Below, one piece after another: positions 1 to 6,281 of a stretch of DNA of 7,688 bases (position 1 is its first letter; every line of letters starts with the position of its first letter). The notes beneath the pieces are model-generated. The model was not told where the DNA came from, searched no databases, and saw nothing but the letters and a program-made list of their open reading frames with translations. Origin of the DNA: Bacteroidia bacterium (GTDB lineage Bacteria > Bacteroidota > Bacteroidia > Flavobacteriales > NORP286); NCBI GenBank assembly GCA_016763665.1, contig JAESTI010000186.1, positions 1-7,688 of the forward strand. The letters run 5' to 3'. The position numbers and the translations under genes are program-made.

Positions 1-95
1 AACTTGGAAAATATCACGCAATCATGATAAATTCTAATCATAAGTCAAGACATGCGGATTTAAGGTACAAATGCGCGCAAGTGAGTAATTGGAAC
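1..95. other. Unassigned left edge, downstream of the ABC-F gene
   Basis: No gene can be supported here. A plus-strand frame is open from base 3 to a TAA at 102-104 (about 33 codons) and could be the tail of a gene convergent with the ABC-F gene. A minus-strand ATG at 39-41 opens a frame (MIRIYHDCVIFSK) that runs off the edge. Neither shows a recognisable motif or codon pattern. No hairpin followed by a T-run is visible after the ABC-F stop. Confidence 0.3.
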
Positions 96-320
96 TTAAG
101 TTAAGCTTCCCTCCCGCTCTTTCTCAAGTTTGCCAAGTTCTTCCTGTACCTTTTCCCAATCCTTCATTAATTTACTTAATTGCTCTTGCTTTTTCTGATA
201 ATCATCAAAAATACCTGGTTGAGAAGATAATTCTTTGAACTTTTCAGGATCTGCAAGTTGAGCATCCAAATCCTTAAGGAATAGTTCTAACTTTTCTATT
301 TCATTTTCAGCTTCCCTGAC
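96..320 (-). pseudogene. Detached C-terminal coiled-coil of the ABC-F ATPase (after a frameshift)
   Basis: Read in the frame one base away from the main ABC-F frame, this stretch encodes 74 residues beginning VREAENEIEKLELFLKDLD and ending EKEREGSLT before TAA at 96-98. It is a strongly charged heptad-like helix, then a short PEKFKEL/FDDYQKKQ turn and a second helix. This is the C-terminal coiled-coil hairpin seen in Uup-type ABC-F proteins, where it contacts nucleic acid or the ribosome. It has no start codon or ribosome-binding site of its own. One extra base at about 321-327 would join it to the main frame as ...KLSN-Q-VREAENEIEK. In this frame a TAA lies just upstream of that point, so the missing base must fall within those few positions. 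As written, the segment is not translated as part of the ATPase. Confidence 0.85.
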
Positions 321-2062
321 TTGTTACTGAGTTTCCGTATGTCTTTCTGAAGTTGTTTTTTGCGGTTATAGCTTATTTTGTTGGATGATGGTGTCTTTTC
401 AAGCTGAACTGGCTTTGTATCATTCTTAGATTTTAATTCAAGATGCTTTAAATCGCTTACATTTCGTGAATTTAAAAACACATTGATATCACCAATATAT
501 TCCTTGATATTTTTATTCTTGAATTCATATACTTTTTCTGTCAGCCCTTGTAGGAAATCTCTGTCATGAGATACAATAATCAATGTACCATCATATTTGA
601 TCAGTGCTTGTTTGAGTATATCTTTTGAAAGCATATCCAAATGATTGGTAGGTTCATCCATCACCAGGAAGTTAATGGGTTCCATTAAGAGTTTGCATAA
701 TGCAACTCTTGCCCTCTCCCCTCCAGAAAGTATCCCGATCTTTTTATAAACTGTGTCTCCACTAAATAAAAAGGAACCTAAAATATTTCTAACCTTGGCG
801 CTGGTTTGCTCAGTTGCAGTATTCTCGATTGTTTCAAGTACAGTCAGTTTTTCATCTAGTAATTCCGATTGATTTTGTGCGTAATAGCCTATCTTCACCA
901 TGTGACCCAATTCCAGATCACCGATGTAATCCAATTCATTGACTAATATTTTGGCGAATGTAGTTTTACCTTCTCCATTTTTACCTACAAATGCGATTTT
1001 CTCCTCTTTTCTTAACTCTAAATTTACACCCCGCAGAACCTCAAGCATATCATAACTTTTTGAAATATTTTTTGCCCTAAATGTTGTTTTTCCAGAATGC
1101 GGTGCAGGAGGGAATTTGAAATGCATAGCTGACGCATCTACGGATTCTACTTCTATCCTTTCCAACTTATCCAGTTTTTTTATTAGAGCTTGTGCAAATG
1201 CTGCTTTGCTTTTTTTATACCTAAATTTTTCAATAAGCTGTTTTGTATGTTTAACATACTTGTCCTGGTTCTTTTTGGATTGAATTTGCTTTTCCTGTCT
1301 CTCTTCTCTCAATTGCACATATTTTGAGTAAGCAGCTTTGTAGTCCTGAACAGAACCGAAGTTTAATTCAATGGTACGATTGGTTACAGCATCCAGGAAA
1401 GCTTTATCATGAGAAACTAACATCACAGAACCGTTATAACTTTTGAGCCATTGCTCTAACCACATTATAGATTCTATATCCAAATGATTGGTTGGTTCAT
1501 CTAAAAGTAAGGCATCAGGTCGTTGCAGCAGAATTTTAGCCAATTCGATTCGCATCCGCCAACCTCCACTGAACTCATTCGTTGACCGATCAAAATCTGA
1601 TTGTAGAAACCCTAAGCCGGTAAGGACTTTGGTAATTTCTGATTGAATTGAAAACCCATCAAGCATTTTATAAGATTCTTCTAACTCAGCTACTTTGGTG
1701 ATCTTCTCTAAATAATCTTCGCCAGAATGGTCCGTTACATTCTCCAATTCAAGTTTTAACTGAGCTATTTCCTTTTCTATATTTTTAACATCTTCAAATG
1801 CTGATTCTGCTTCTTGAAGTACAGTTAATCCATCTTTAAACTCCAAATCTTGCGTTAAGTAACCTGTTTTCAAATCTTTGGAAGTAGATACATCGCCTTC
1901 ATTTGGTTTTAATGAACCGCTGATAAGATTCAACAGTGTAGTTTTTCCTGCACCATTCTTGCCCACCAAGCCGATCCTGTCTCCTTCATTTACCATAAAG
2001 GATACATCATCAAACAGTGTTTGCCCACCAAAATAAACCGATACTTTGCTTAAAGATATCAT
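296..2062 (-). CDS. ABC-F family ATPase, frameshifted near the C-terminus
   Basis: This is a soluble protein with two ABC domains and no membrane segments. ABC-F proteins bind the ribosomal E site and act in translation, ribosome rescue or antibiotic resistance; which role applies here cannot be told. Numbered from ATG 2062, domain 1 has Walker A GKNGAGKT (34-41), signature FSGG (164-167), Walker B LLLDEPTNHLD (185-195) and H-loop VSHD. Domain 2 has Walker A GKNGEGKT (360-367), LSGGE (445-449), VMDEPTNHLD (467-476) and VSHD (497-500). A charged linker lies between them at about 230-320. The first in-frame start, TTG at 2071, overlaps the -7 promoter element, so ATG 2062 (MISLSKVSVYFGG) is preferred. 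The frame closes early at TAG 296 after 588 residues. Restoring one base near 321-327 gives about 655 residues with the full coiled coil. Both ATPase domains are intact, so the product may keep partial function. Confidence 0.93.
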   Translation of the reverse strand: MISLSKVSVYFGGQTLFDDVSFMVNEGDRIGLVGKNGAGKTTLLNLISGSLKPNEGDVSTSKDLKTGYLTQDLEFKDGLTVLQEAESAFEDVKNIEKEIAQLKLELENVTDHSGEDYLEKITKVAELEESYKMLDGFSIQSEITKVLTGLGFLQSDFDRSTNEFSGGWRMRIELAKILLQRPDALLLDEPTNHLDIESIMWLEQWLKSYNGSVMLVSHDKAFLDAVTNRTIELNFGSVQDYKAAYSKYVQLREERQEKQIQSKKNQDKYVKHTKQLIEKFRYKKSKAAFAQALIKKLDKLERIEVESVDASAMHFKFPPAPHSGKTTFRAKNISKSYDMLEVLRGVNLELRKEEKIAFVGKNGEGKTTFAKILVNELDYIGDLELGHMVKIGYYAQNQSELLDEKLTVLETIENTATEQTSAKVRNILGSFLFSGDTVYKKIGILSGGERARVALCKLLMEPINFLVMDEPTNHLDMLSKDILKQALIKYDGTLIIVSHDRDFLQGLTEKVYEFKNKNIKEYIGDINVFLNSRNVSDLKHLELKSKNDTKPVQLEKTPSSNKISYNRKKQLQKDIRKLSNKSGKLKMK

Positions 2063-2068
2063 AGGGTG

Positions 2069-2076
2069 CAAAAGTA
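2069..2076 (-). promoter_or_regulatory. Bacteroidota -7 element for the ABC-F gene
   Basis: The minus strand reads TACTTTTG followed by CACCCTATG, an exact match to TAnnTTTG. Initiation usually falls 5-7 nt after this element, which would be at or next to ATG 2060-2062, so the mRNA may be leaderless. No -33 TTTG lies at the usual 19-21 bp. The nearest candidates are TTG at 2092-2094 (15 bp) and TTTG at 2103-2106 (26 bp). Confidence 0.6.
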
Positions 2077-2109
2077 GTAAATTGTTGGATTCAATCTGTG
2101 CTCAAATTG

Positions 2110-2160
2110 CCAAGTCGTACCACATCTTTTGTCAATGCCTTTAAGATATGGCACGACTGG
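2110..2160 (-). repeat. Imperfect inverted repeat / RNA hairpin over the DUF6495 stop codon
   Basis: Arms at 2110-2128 and 2143-2160 flank a 14-nt loop. In a minus-strand RNA, CCAGUCGUGCCAUAUCUU pairs with AAGAUGUGGUACGACUUGG along its whole length with two G-U pairs and one bulged base. In a plus-strand RNA the same two positions would be A-C mismatches, so the structure favours minus transcription. The stop codon of the upstream gene (2141-2143) lies at the arm-loop junction. No T-run follows, so it is not a classic intrinsic terminator. It may be an mRNA 3'-end structure or a REP-like element. Arm length and wobble pattern are seen directly; the function is inferred. Confidence 0.75.
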
Positions 2161-2635
2161 CTGCTGGCAGAGCTAAACAAAGCGTTTTGAACAGTTTTCC
2201 ATCCGAAATTTCACAACCTGCCTGGGTCATTTCTAAAATTTCCAGTTCACGCTCATTGGTATATTTCTTTTCTGAAGTATAAACTTTTAATGATGACGGA
2301 GGGTTTTTCATTGATTTTTCGACAAAAGCATGATCAGTAAAATCAACCTTTTCTACTGCTGAAGCGGTCATCCCAACCAGTATGAACTTATCATCCAAAC
2401 ATTGATACGTCTTGACTTCTGTTCTATCTCTATATTCTAAGAATTTCACTTTCCGTAATACTCCTTCCATCACTACATCACTGAATAGATCTAAAATATG
2501 ATTGGCTTTTTCGTTCTCTTCTTGTTTCATTTTTTCCCAATCATCTGCAGTAATACTATTTACAATTAAGTAATCAATAAATTCCTTTTCTAATTCATGA
2601 AGTTCTTCTTGTGTTAAAAGTCTGTATTTAGGCAT
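2141..2635 (-). CDS. DUF6495-type conserved hypothetical protein
   Basis: This 164-residue acidic, probably cytoplasmic protein has no signal peptide, membrane segment or catalytic motif that I can see. The opening MPKYRLLTQEELHELEKEFIDYL, then DDWEKMK, a central LFSDVVMEGVLRKVKFLEYR and a later SLKVYTSEKKYTNERELEI match my recollection of the DUF6495 family of Bacteroidota. No function is established to my knowledge. The ATG at 2633-2635 is the only sensible start and has no clear Shine-Dalgarno. A near-consensus TATCATTTG lies upstream with one extra spacer base. The last residues (ALPAASRAIS) are encoded by the inverted-repeat arm at 2143-2160 and the bases beside it, and do not resemble the charged body of the protein, so the natural end may have been altered by the repeat. 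A 55-bp gap separates it from the endonuclease upstream. Confidence 0.8.
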   Translation of the reverse strand: MPKYRLLTQEELHELEKEFIDYLIVNSITADDWEKMKQEENEKANHILDLFSDVVMEGVLRKVKFLEYRDRTEVKTYQCLDDKFILVGMTASAVEKVDFTDHAFVEKSMKNPPSSLKVYTSEKKYTNERELEILEMTQAGCEISDGKLFKTLCLALPAASRAIS

Positions 2636-2639
2636 TATG

Positions 2640-2718
2640 AATGATACTAATATGCTAATGAATACAAATGATACTAATAATAAATGCGAATTAACGAATA
2701 CGCGAATTCACGATTAAC
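2640..2718. repeat. Degenerate short tandem repeat, 8-bp period plus a 12-bp direct repeat
   Basis: CGAAT occurs at 2687, 2695 and 2703, and CGATT at 2711, giving four units spaced exactly 8 bp apart. Next to them, AATGATACTAAT occurs at 2640-2651 and again at 2667-2678 (27-bp spacing), with related TAAT words between. The array fills the gap between the DUF6495 gene and the endonuclease gene and runs over the endonuclease stop codon (2691-2693), so it encodes its last residues (VNSRIR). The spacing is seen directly; the origin is unknown. Confidence 0.6.
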
Positions 2719-3719
2719 AAATAGGTGTTGTTTAGATATGAGGTAAAATAAATTCCAGGCTTCAGCCGTATTGGATAAAAACGTTGGTAACCATTTAAGT
2801 CAATAAGTGCTACCCTGCTTCCTAAGTAATTATAAATGATCAGATAATTACTCATTGGTTGGGATGATAACACTTCTAAATTCCCGTTAGAGTATTTGAT
2901 CGTTACTTCTGGTCCCTTCTTTTCTACTACTCCAGCATAAATCCCCCAAATTCTATCTATCCATTCAGGGTAATCAATAAATGGATTTCTGTTATTTTGG
3001 ATTGCATAAATAGCATCGTTTCGGTCTGTCTCTTTTTGGCTAACCGTATCATCATAATGCCATTGCAACAACATATCAAGTGCCCAGGAAGAAAAACTAC
3101 TTCCGCTCAACATATCACTGTTCCAACCTGATACACTATTTTTATATCGTGTTATCATATAGAAATAAGTTCTCGCCAGGTCTCCTTTGTATTCATCAAT
3201 TGGTTCGAACACTTTGTCTGAATAACCGGGATAAGAACAATTTCCTACTTTACTTCCATTGCTGGAAGTCCAATCAGAACTGGAAACTTCACCGAATGGG
3301 TAATTAGCTCTTTTATTATTGACATATCCATCCGTTGGATATAGGGCAAATAGATCTGAATACATTGGGTAGTCATCATTGAACCAGCTTTTAGGAAATG
3401 AATGTTCCCTATTATAACAATCTCCCTCTGAATTGTAATTTCCACATTTGTCGACTGTAAAACTGTACGTGTAAGATGAGGTACCGCCGGGATTATCCGA
3501 GTAAATATCCCAAACTTTACCGGATGCCGTAGCGTCTATTGTTTTGAAATGGCTCCATGCATCATCATAATCTTGCTGGTCATGATTTTTAATGAGATCA
3601 TAAAGCGCTTGATATAACTCATCTCCATACTTGTTGTATACGCTATCATAATAACCTGCTGGCGATTGAGCAAACAAGACGGCAGGAATTAGTACCAATA
3701 TGAAAATTACACTTCTCAT
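2691..3719 (-). CDS. Secreted endonuclease I family nuclease with T9SS-like tail
   Basis: A 342-residue exported nuclease of the endonuclease I family (EndA/Vvn/Dns), Mg-dependent enzymes that cut DNA and often RNA outside the cytoplasm. Residues 1-17 form a signal peptide (MRSV, hydrophobic core, then LFA before Q18). The family core follows: CYNREHSFPKSWF (101-113) with E105 and catalytic H106, DLFALYPTDGYVNNKRANYPFG (122-143) with metal-ligand candidate N134, KGDLARTYFYMITRY (178-192) and NRNPFIDYPEW (243-253). After a linker, about 270-337 resemble a type IX secretion C-terminal domain (LIIYNYLGSRVALIDL, then LKPGIYF), but the usual terminal Lys motif is replaced by YLLIVNSRIR. The probable job is scavenging extracellular nucleic acid. 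The gene stands alone; TAGAATTG at 3760-3767 is a one-mismatch -7 element. Confidence 0.93.
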   Translation of the reverse strand: MRSVIFILVLIPAVLFAQSPAGYYDSVYNKYGDELYQALYDLIKNHDQQDYDDAWSHFKTIDATASGKVWDIYSDNPGGTSSYTYSFTVDKCGNYNSEGDCYNREHSFPKSWFNDDYPMYSDLFALYPTDGYVNNKRANYPFGEVSSSDWTSSNGSKVGNCSYPGYSDKVFEPIDEYKGDLARTYFYMITRYKNSVSGWNSDMLSGSSFSSWALDMLLQWHYDDTVSQKETDRNDAIYAIQNNRNPFIDYPEWIDRIWGIYAGVVEKKGPEVTIKYSNGNLEVLSSQPMSNYLIIYNYLGSRVALIDLNGYQRFYPIRLKPGIYFTSYLNNTYLLIVNSRIR

Positions 3720-3802
3720 TTTCTCTTAACTGCAAGTTCTGCTAATTTTTATATTTGTGCAATTCTAAAATCTCCCATTAAGGGCGCATTGGTGTTCTTT
3801 TT

Positions 3803-4099
3803 CTATAAATTGATTCCGTGTTCTTGAATATGAACTATTAAATCATTATTCGTGATTTTATCAAAATGGATTACGTCAAAGAAATAAGGTAAAGGTGTTT
3901 CCTGATTAAGGGTCGTTTGAATTTTCACTAGAATATCGCTAGTGACATGTTCTCCTTTTACAACAATATCAACATCGGAACCATTTTTATAGTTGCCCAT
4001 TGCACGCGATCCAAAAACAATAATTTCTTTAATCTCAGGGAATTCAGAAAATACTTGTTTTATAATTTGCAGATCAGTGCCAGTTAATCCAAACTTCAT
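3803..4099 (-). CDS. mntA: MntA-type nucleotidyltransferase antitoxin
   Basis: A 98-residue minimal nucleotidyltransferase of the HI0073 type. The Pol-beta-like fold signature GSRAMGNYKNGSDVD (30-44) fits GSX10DXD exactly, with D42 and D44 as metal ligands and D75 (FFDVIHF) as the likely third acidic residue, so the active site looks complete. In characterised type VII systems MntA neutralises its partner by adding AMP units to the Tyr of the HepT RX4HXY motif. Its ATG overlaps the upstream hepT stop as ATGA, which implies translational coupling. GGAGG lies only one base before the ATG, too close to be an ideal ribosome-binding site. Family membership is clear; the antitoxin role is inferred from motif and partner. 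Confidence 0.9.
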   Translation of the reverse strand: MKFGLTGTDLQIIKQVFSEFPEIKEIIVFGSRAMGNYKNGSDVDIVVKGEHVTSDILVKIQTTLNQETPLPYFFDVIHFDKITNNDLIVHIQEHGINL

Positions 4100-4497
4100 T
4101 CCTCCAATTGTTTTTCCAGATAATTCTGAAGGTCATTAATGACAGGATAGTATTTATGAATAATATTATTGACAACTTCCTCTGCTATTTTCTTATCATA
4201 GGTATGCACAGTTTGATTCCTCGCCTCTAAGGCTTCCATCCAAATATGTCCATCAGATATAATTTCAGCTTGAAAAGCTTCTTTTACACATTCACGAGGA
4301 CTTTTAACGACAAACCCTTCTGATTCCAAATAGTCTTTCATTAGTTTCCATGACAATTCAAAACTCATCTCAAAAAATTGAATAATACCAGCTTGCTCAG
4401 CATCGGAAGGCTCATTGATAGCTATGGCTTCCTTTAATAATTGGTTAGCTTTTATGAAATTTTGGAATCGTTGTTTCCAACGTATTTCTTTATTCAT
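4096..4497 (-). CDS. hepT: HepT-type HEPN ribonuclease toxin (HI0074 family)
   Basis: A 133-residue all-helical HEPN protein of the HI0074 family, once called the nucleotidyltransferase substrate-binding protein. Numbered from ATG 4497, the HEPN catalytic motif RNQTVHTY has R93, H98 and Y100, an exact RX4HXY. R and H are the RNase pair, and Tyr is the residue AMPylated by MntA in the studied Shewanella system. Other family landmarks are FFEMSFELSWKLMKDYLE (about 41-58) and SPRECVKEAF (about 66-75). The frame also opens at GTG 4500, directly before the ATG, but the ATG is the better start. The neighbour mntA follows with a 4-nt overlap. No operator palindrome or TAnnTTTG is obvious in the 53 bp upstream. 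The motif is intact, so the toxin should be active if expressed; its RNA target is unknown. Confidence 0.9.
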   Translation of the reverse strand: MNKEIRWKQRFQNFIKANQLLKEAIAINEPSDAEQAGIIQFFEMSFELSWKLMKDYLESEGFVVKSPRECVKEAFQAEIISDGHIWMEALEARNQTVHTYDKKIAEEVVNNIIHKYYPVINDLQNYLEKQLEE

Positions 4498-4553
4498 CAC
4501 TTGATAATATATCTGTAATTATACTAAATTTTGGTGGAAGTAATCTTCATTTT

Positions 4554-5465
4554 TTAAAACAAACCGCCCCGATTATCTTCAGAATAATCTTTAGGAGGTA
4601 CTAAATTAAGAGAAGGTATTTTTTCATTCAGTCCTTTTATCATATAAGCAGAAAGATCAGCACTTAAATATTTATAAGGTGCTGGTTGGTGCATGAAGAA
4701 GTAAACAGATTTAACTCCTTCATTGATCCATTTTGCAATTCTATCCACCCACTCATCAATTCGAATAAAATCTGATGGGTGTAGTTTTGCTCCTACAAAT
4801 CGAACAAATACAGTATCTGTTGTGAGAATTTGATGGACTGTATCCCTCCTGCCTGGTGCATCTGTAATTACAAGAGATATATTCAATTCGTTTAAGAGAT
4901 CGCAAAAATTATCATCACTAAAGAATTCTACATCACGCACTTCCAATGCCATGGAAAAATCTGAAGGTTTATTTCTTAGGAAGGTCTCCAATTCTCTAAA
5001 TCGTTTCAAACTAAAGTGGGGCCGCAACAATAAAAATGAAGTTCCTGCACTTTTTCCAAAAAAATCAACCAATTCAAAAAACTTATCCATAAAATGCATC
5101 ACACGCTTATCATTCAAGTTCTTTACATTTGCAATGTTATCTGGAAATTTAAAGCTGAATTTAAAATTTTGAGTAGCGCAAGCTTTCCACTTTTCTAAAG
5201 TACTTTTTGCAGGGATTCCATACCGCATGGCATTCACCTCAATGGAATTAAACTGTTTGCAGTATTCTTCCAGATAATTTTTTGGTTGTGTTTTCGGTGG
5301 GTAAATTTTACCAACATATTCTTTCTCCGACCAAACAGGGCAACCAATGTATATTTCAGGTTTACCTGACGGCTTTAACTCTTTTAACAGATCAGTTGTG
5401 CGGAGATCATTGCTGGGTAAACTAAATTTAAGCCCGTCAAGATGTTCAAGGTATCCAAACTTCAT
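4554..5465 (-). CDS. DUF72 (YecE-like) domain protein
   Basis: A 303-residue cytoplasmic protein with the DUF72 TIM-barrel-like domain, whose function is not established. Visible landmarks are YIGCPVWSEKEYVGKIYPP (39-57), FNSIEVNAMRYGIPAKSTLEKW (72-93), FKFSFKFP (101-108), ALEVRD (173-178), the conserved DAPGRRD (202-208), VRFVGA (221-226), and FFMHQPAP (256-263) before the closing helix. It has an extra stretch of about 35 residues before the first barrel strand, which I recall from Bacteroidota members. The ATG lies 5 bp after the stop of exonuclease III, so the two are almost certainly co-transcribed from the promoter at 6264. The link to DNA repair rests on this operon only. No lesion is seen in this gene, although its upstream neighbour is broken. 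Confidence 0.92.
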   Translation of the reverse strand: MKFGYLEHLDGLKFSLPSNDLRTTDLLKELKPSGKPEIYIGCPVWSEKEYVGKIYPPKTQPKNYLEEYCKQFNSIEVNAMRYGIPAKSTLEKWKACATQNFKFSFKFPDNIANVKNLNDKRVMHFMDKFFELVDFFGKSAGTSFLLLRPHFSLKRFRELETFLRNKPSDFSMALEVRDVEFFSDDNFCDLLNELNISLVITDAPGRRDTVHQILTTDTVFVRFVGAKLHPSDFIRIDEWVDRIAKWINEGVKSVYFFMHQPAPYKYLSADLSAYMIKGLNEKIPSLNLVPPKDYSEDNRGGLF

Positions 5466-5470
5466 ATTTA

Positions 5471-6238
5471 TTAATTGAGAGAAATTTCTACTCCTACCGG
5501 GCAGTGATCCGAACCAATATAATCAGGGAGAATAAATGCTTCGTTAACATTATTAATGATAGATTTACTTGTTAGAAAATAGTCAATTCTCCAGCCAACG
5601 TTATTTGCTCTGGCGTTGAATCTGTAACTCCACCAGCTATAGGCGATCTCCTCCGGATGTAAATGCCTAAAAGTATCTACAAAACCGGCATTTACGTAAT
5701 TATCCATCCCATCAATCTCTACTTGAGTATAACCAGCAGTCTTGTTATAATTAGACTTTGAATTTTTAATATCAATCTCTGTATGAGCAACATTCAAATC
5801 TCCGCAAACAATTACAGGTTTTGTCTTTTCAAGATCTTTTAAATATGCTAAAAAATATTTATCCCAACCTTGTCGATAATCCAGTCTCACTAATCCTTGC
5901 CCCGAATTAGGAACATAAACTGTTGTTAAGTAAAACTTATCAAATTCAGCAGTGATTACTCTTCCCTCTGTATCGTGAATTGCAATTCCAATATCCCTGG
6001 TGATATTTAATGGTTCTTTCTTGCTTAGAATCGCAGTTCCTGAATAACCCTTCTTTTCAGCAGAGTTAGAATTAAAAGTGTATTCCGAAAAATCTTTAAG
6101 CACTTCCGCTACCTGATCATCTTGCGCTTTTGTTTCTTGCAATCAAAGCACATCTGGATTCATTTTTTTTATAGATCCCGAGAATCCTTTTTTGGCTACA
6201 GCCCTTATTCCGTTTACGTTCCAGGATATTATTTTCAT
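5471..6238 (-). pseudogene. xth: Exodeoxyribonuclease III gene interrupted by an in-frame TGA
   Basis: Intact, this would be a 255-residue exonuclease III (AP endonuclease, 3'-5' exonuclease; base-excision repair), the usual length. It starts MKIISWNVNGIRAVAKKGF at ATG 6236-6238. Codon 32 (6143-6145) is TGA, where relatives have Cys or Gly in the block VL-x-LQETK. The frame is otherwise unbroken: catalytic-type E35 in LQETK, YVPNSG (108-113), GDLNVAH (146-152), WRIDY (216-220) and SDHCPV (243-248) are all present. Everything needed for activity survives except this one codon. A frame also opens at TTG 6142, just after the TGA, giving 223 residues, but that would lack the N-terminal strand with the active-site Asn and is unlikely to fold. 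TGA ends the nearby hepT gene, so it is a real stop here. A single substitution (TGT or TGC to TGA) or a sequencing error would explain it. Confidence 0.92.
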
Positions 6239-6263
6239 AGTTTTTATTTTAAAATTAAGGATT

Positions 6264-6271
6264 CAAATGTA
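6264..6271 (-). promoter_or_regulatory. -7 element for exonuclease III-DUF72
   Basis: TACATTTG on the minus strand matches TAnnTTTG exactly and lies 25 bp before the ATG of exonuclease III. This gives an expected leader of about 20 A/T-rich nt without a Shine-Dalgarno. The -33 position falls inside the palindrome at 6282-6319, and no TTTG is found at the usual distance, so the hairpin or a bound protein could influence this promoter. Confidence 0.55.
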
Positions 6272-6281
6272 GTGATTTTTT

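Noticed and set aside
3..104. Plus-strand open frame at the left edge as the tail of a convergent gene
   Set aside because: About 33 codons with no recognisable motif; cannot be told from chance without sequence beyond the edge.
318..332. Programmed -1 frameshift in the ABC-F gene
   Set aside because: The site reads AGT AAC AAG, which is not a slippery heptamer, and no stem-loop follows.
2069..2071. TTG as the ABC-F start
   Set aside because: It is part of the -7 element, and the ATG three codons later matches the family's usual beginning.
3080..3307. Plus-strand open frame of 75 codons, and a minus-strand frame at 3245-3445
   Set aside because: Both lie inside the endonuclease I gene in other frames and have no motif or start signal.
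3750..3757. Plus-strand TATATTTG resembling a -7 promoter element
   Set aside because: No plus-strand gene or structured RNA follows; chance match in AT-rich sequence.
3772..3784. Small CCC-ATTAA-GGG hairpin after mntA as a terminator
   Set aside because: The stem is only 3 bp, too weak to call despite T-rich sequence beyond it.
4951..5172. Plus-strand open frame opposite the DUF72 gene
   Set aside because: Antisense shadow of a clearly conserved coding region.
6110..6145. TGA in exonuclease III as selenocysteine or a reassigned codon
   Set aside because: Only a 4-bp stem with a loose loop follows the TGA, nothing like a selenocysteine insertion element. TGA ends hepT in the same window and Trp and Gly use normal codons.
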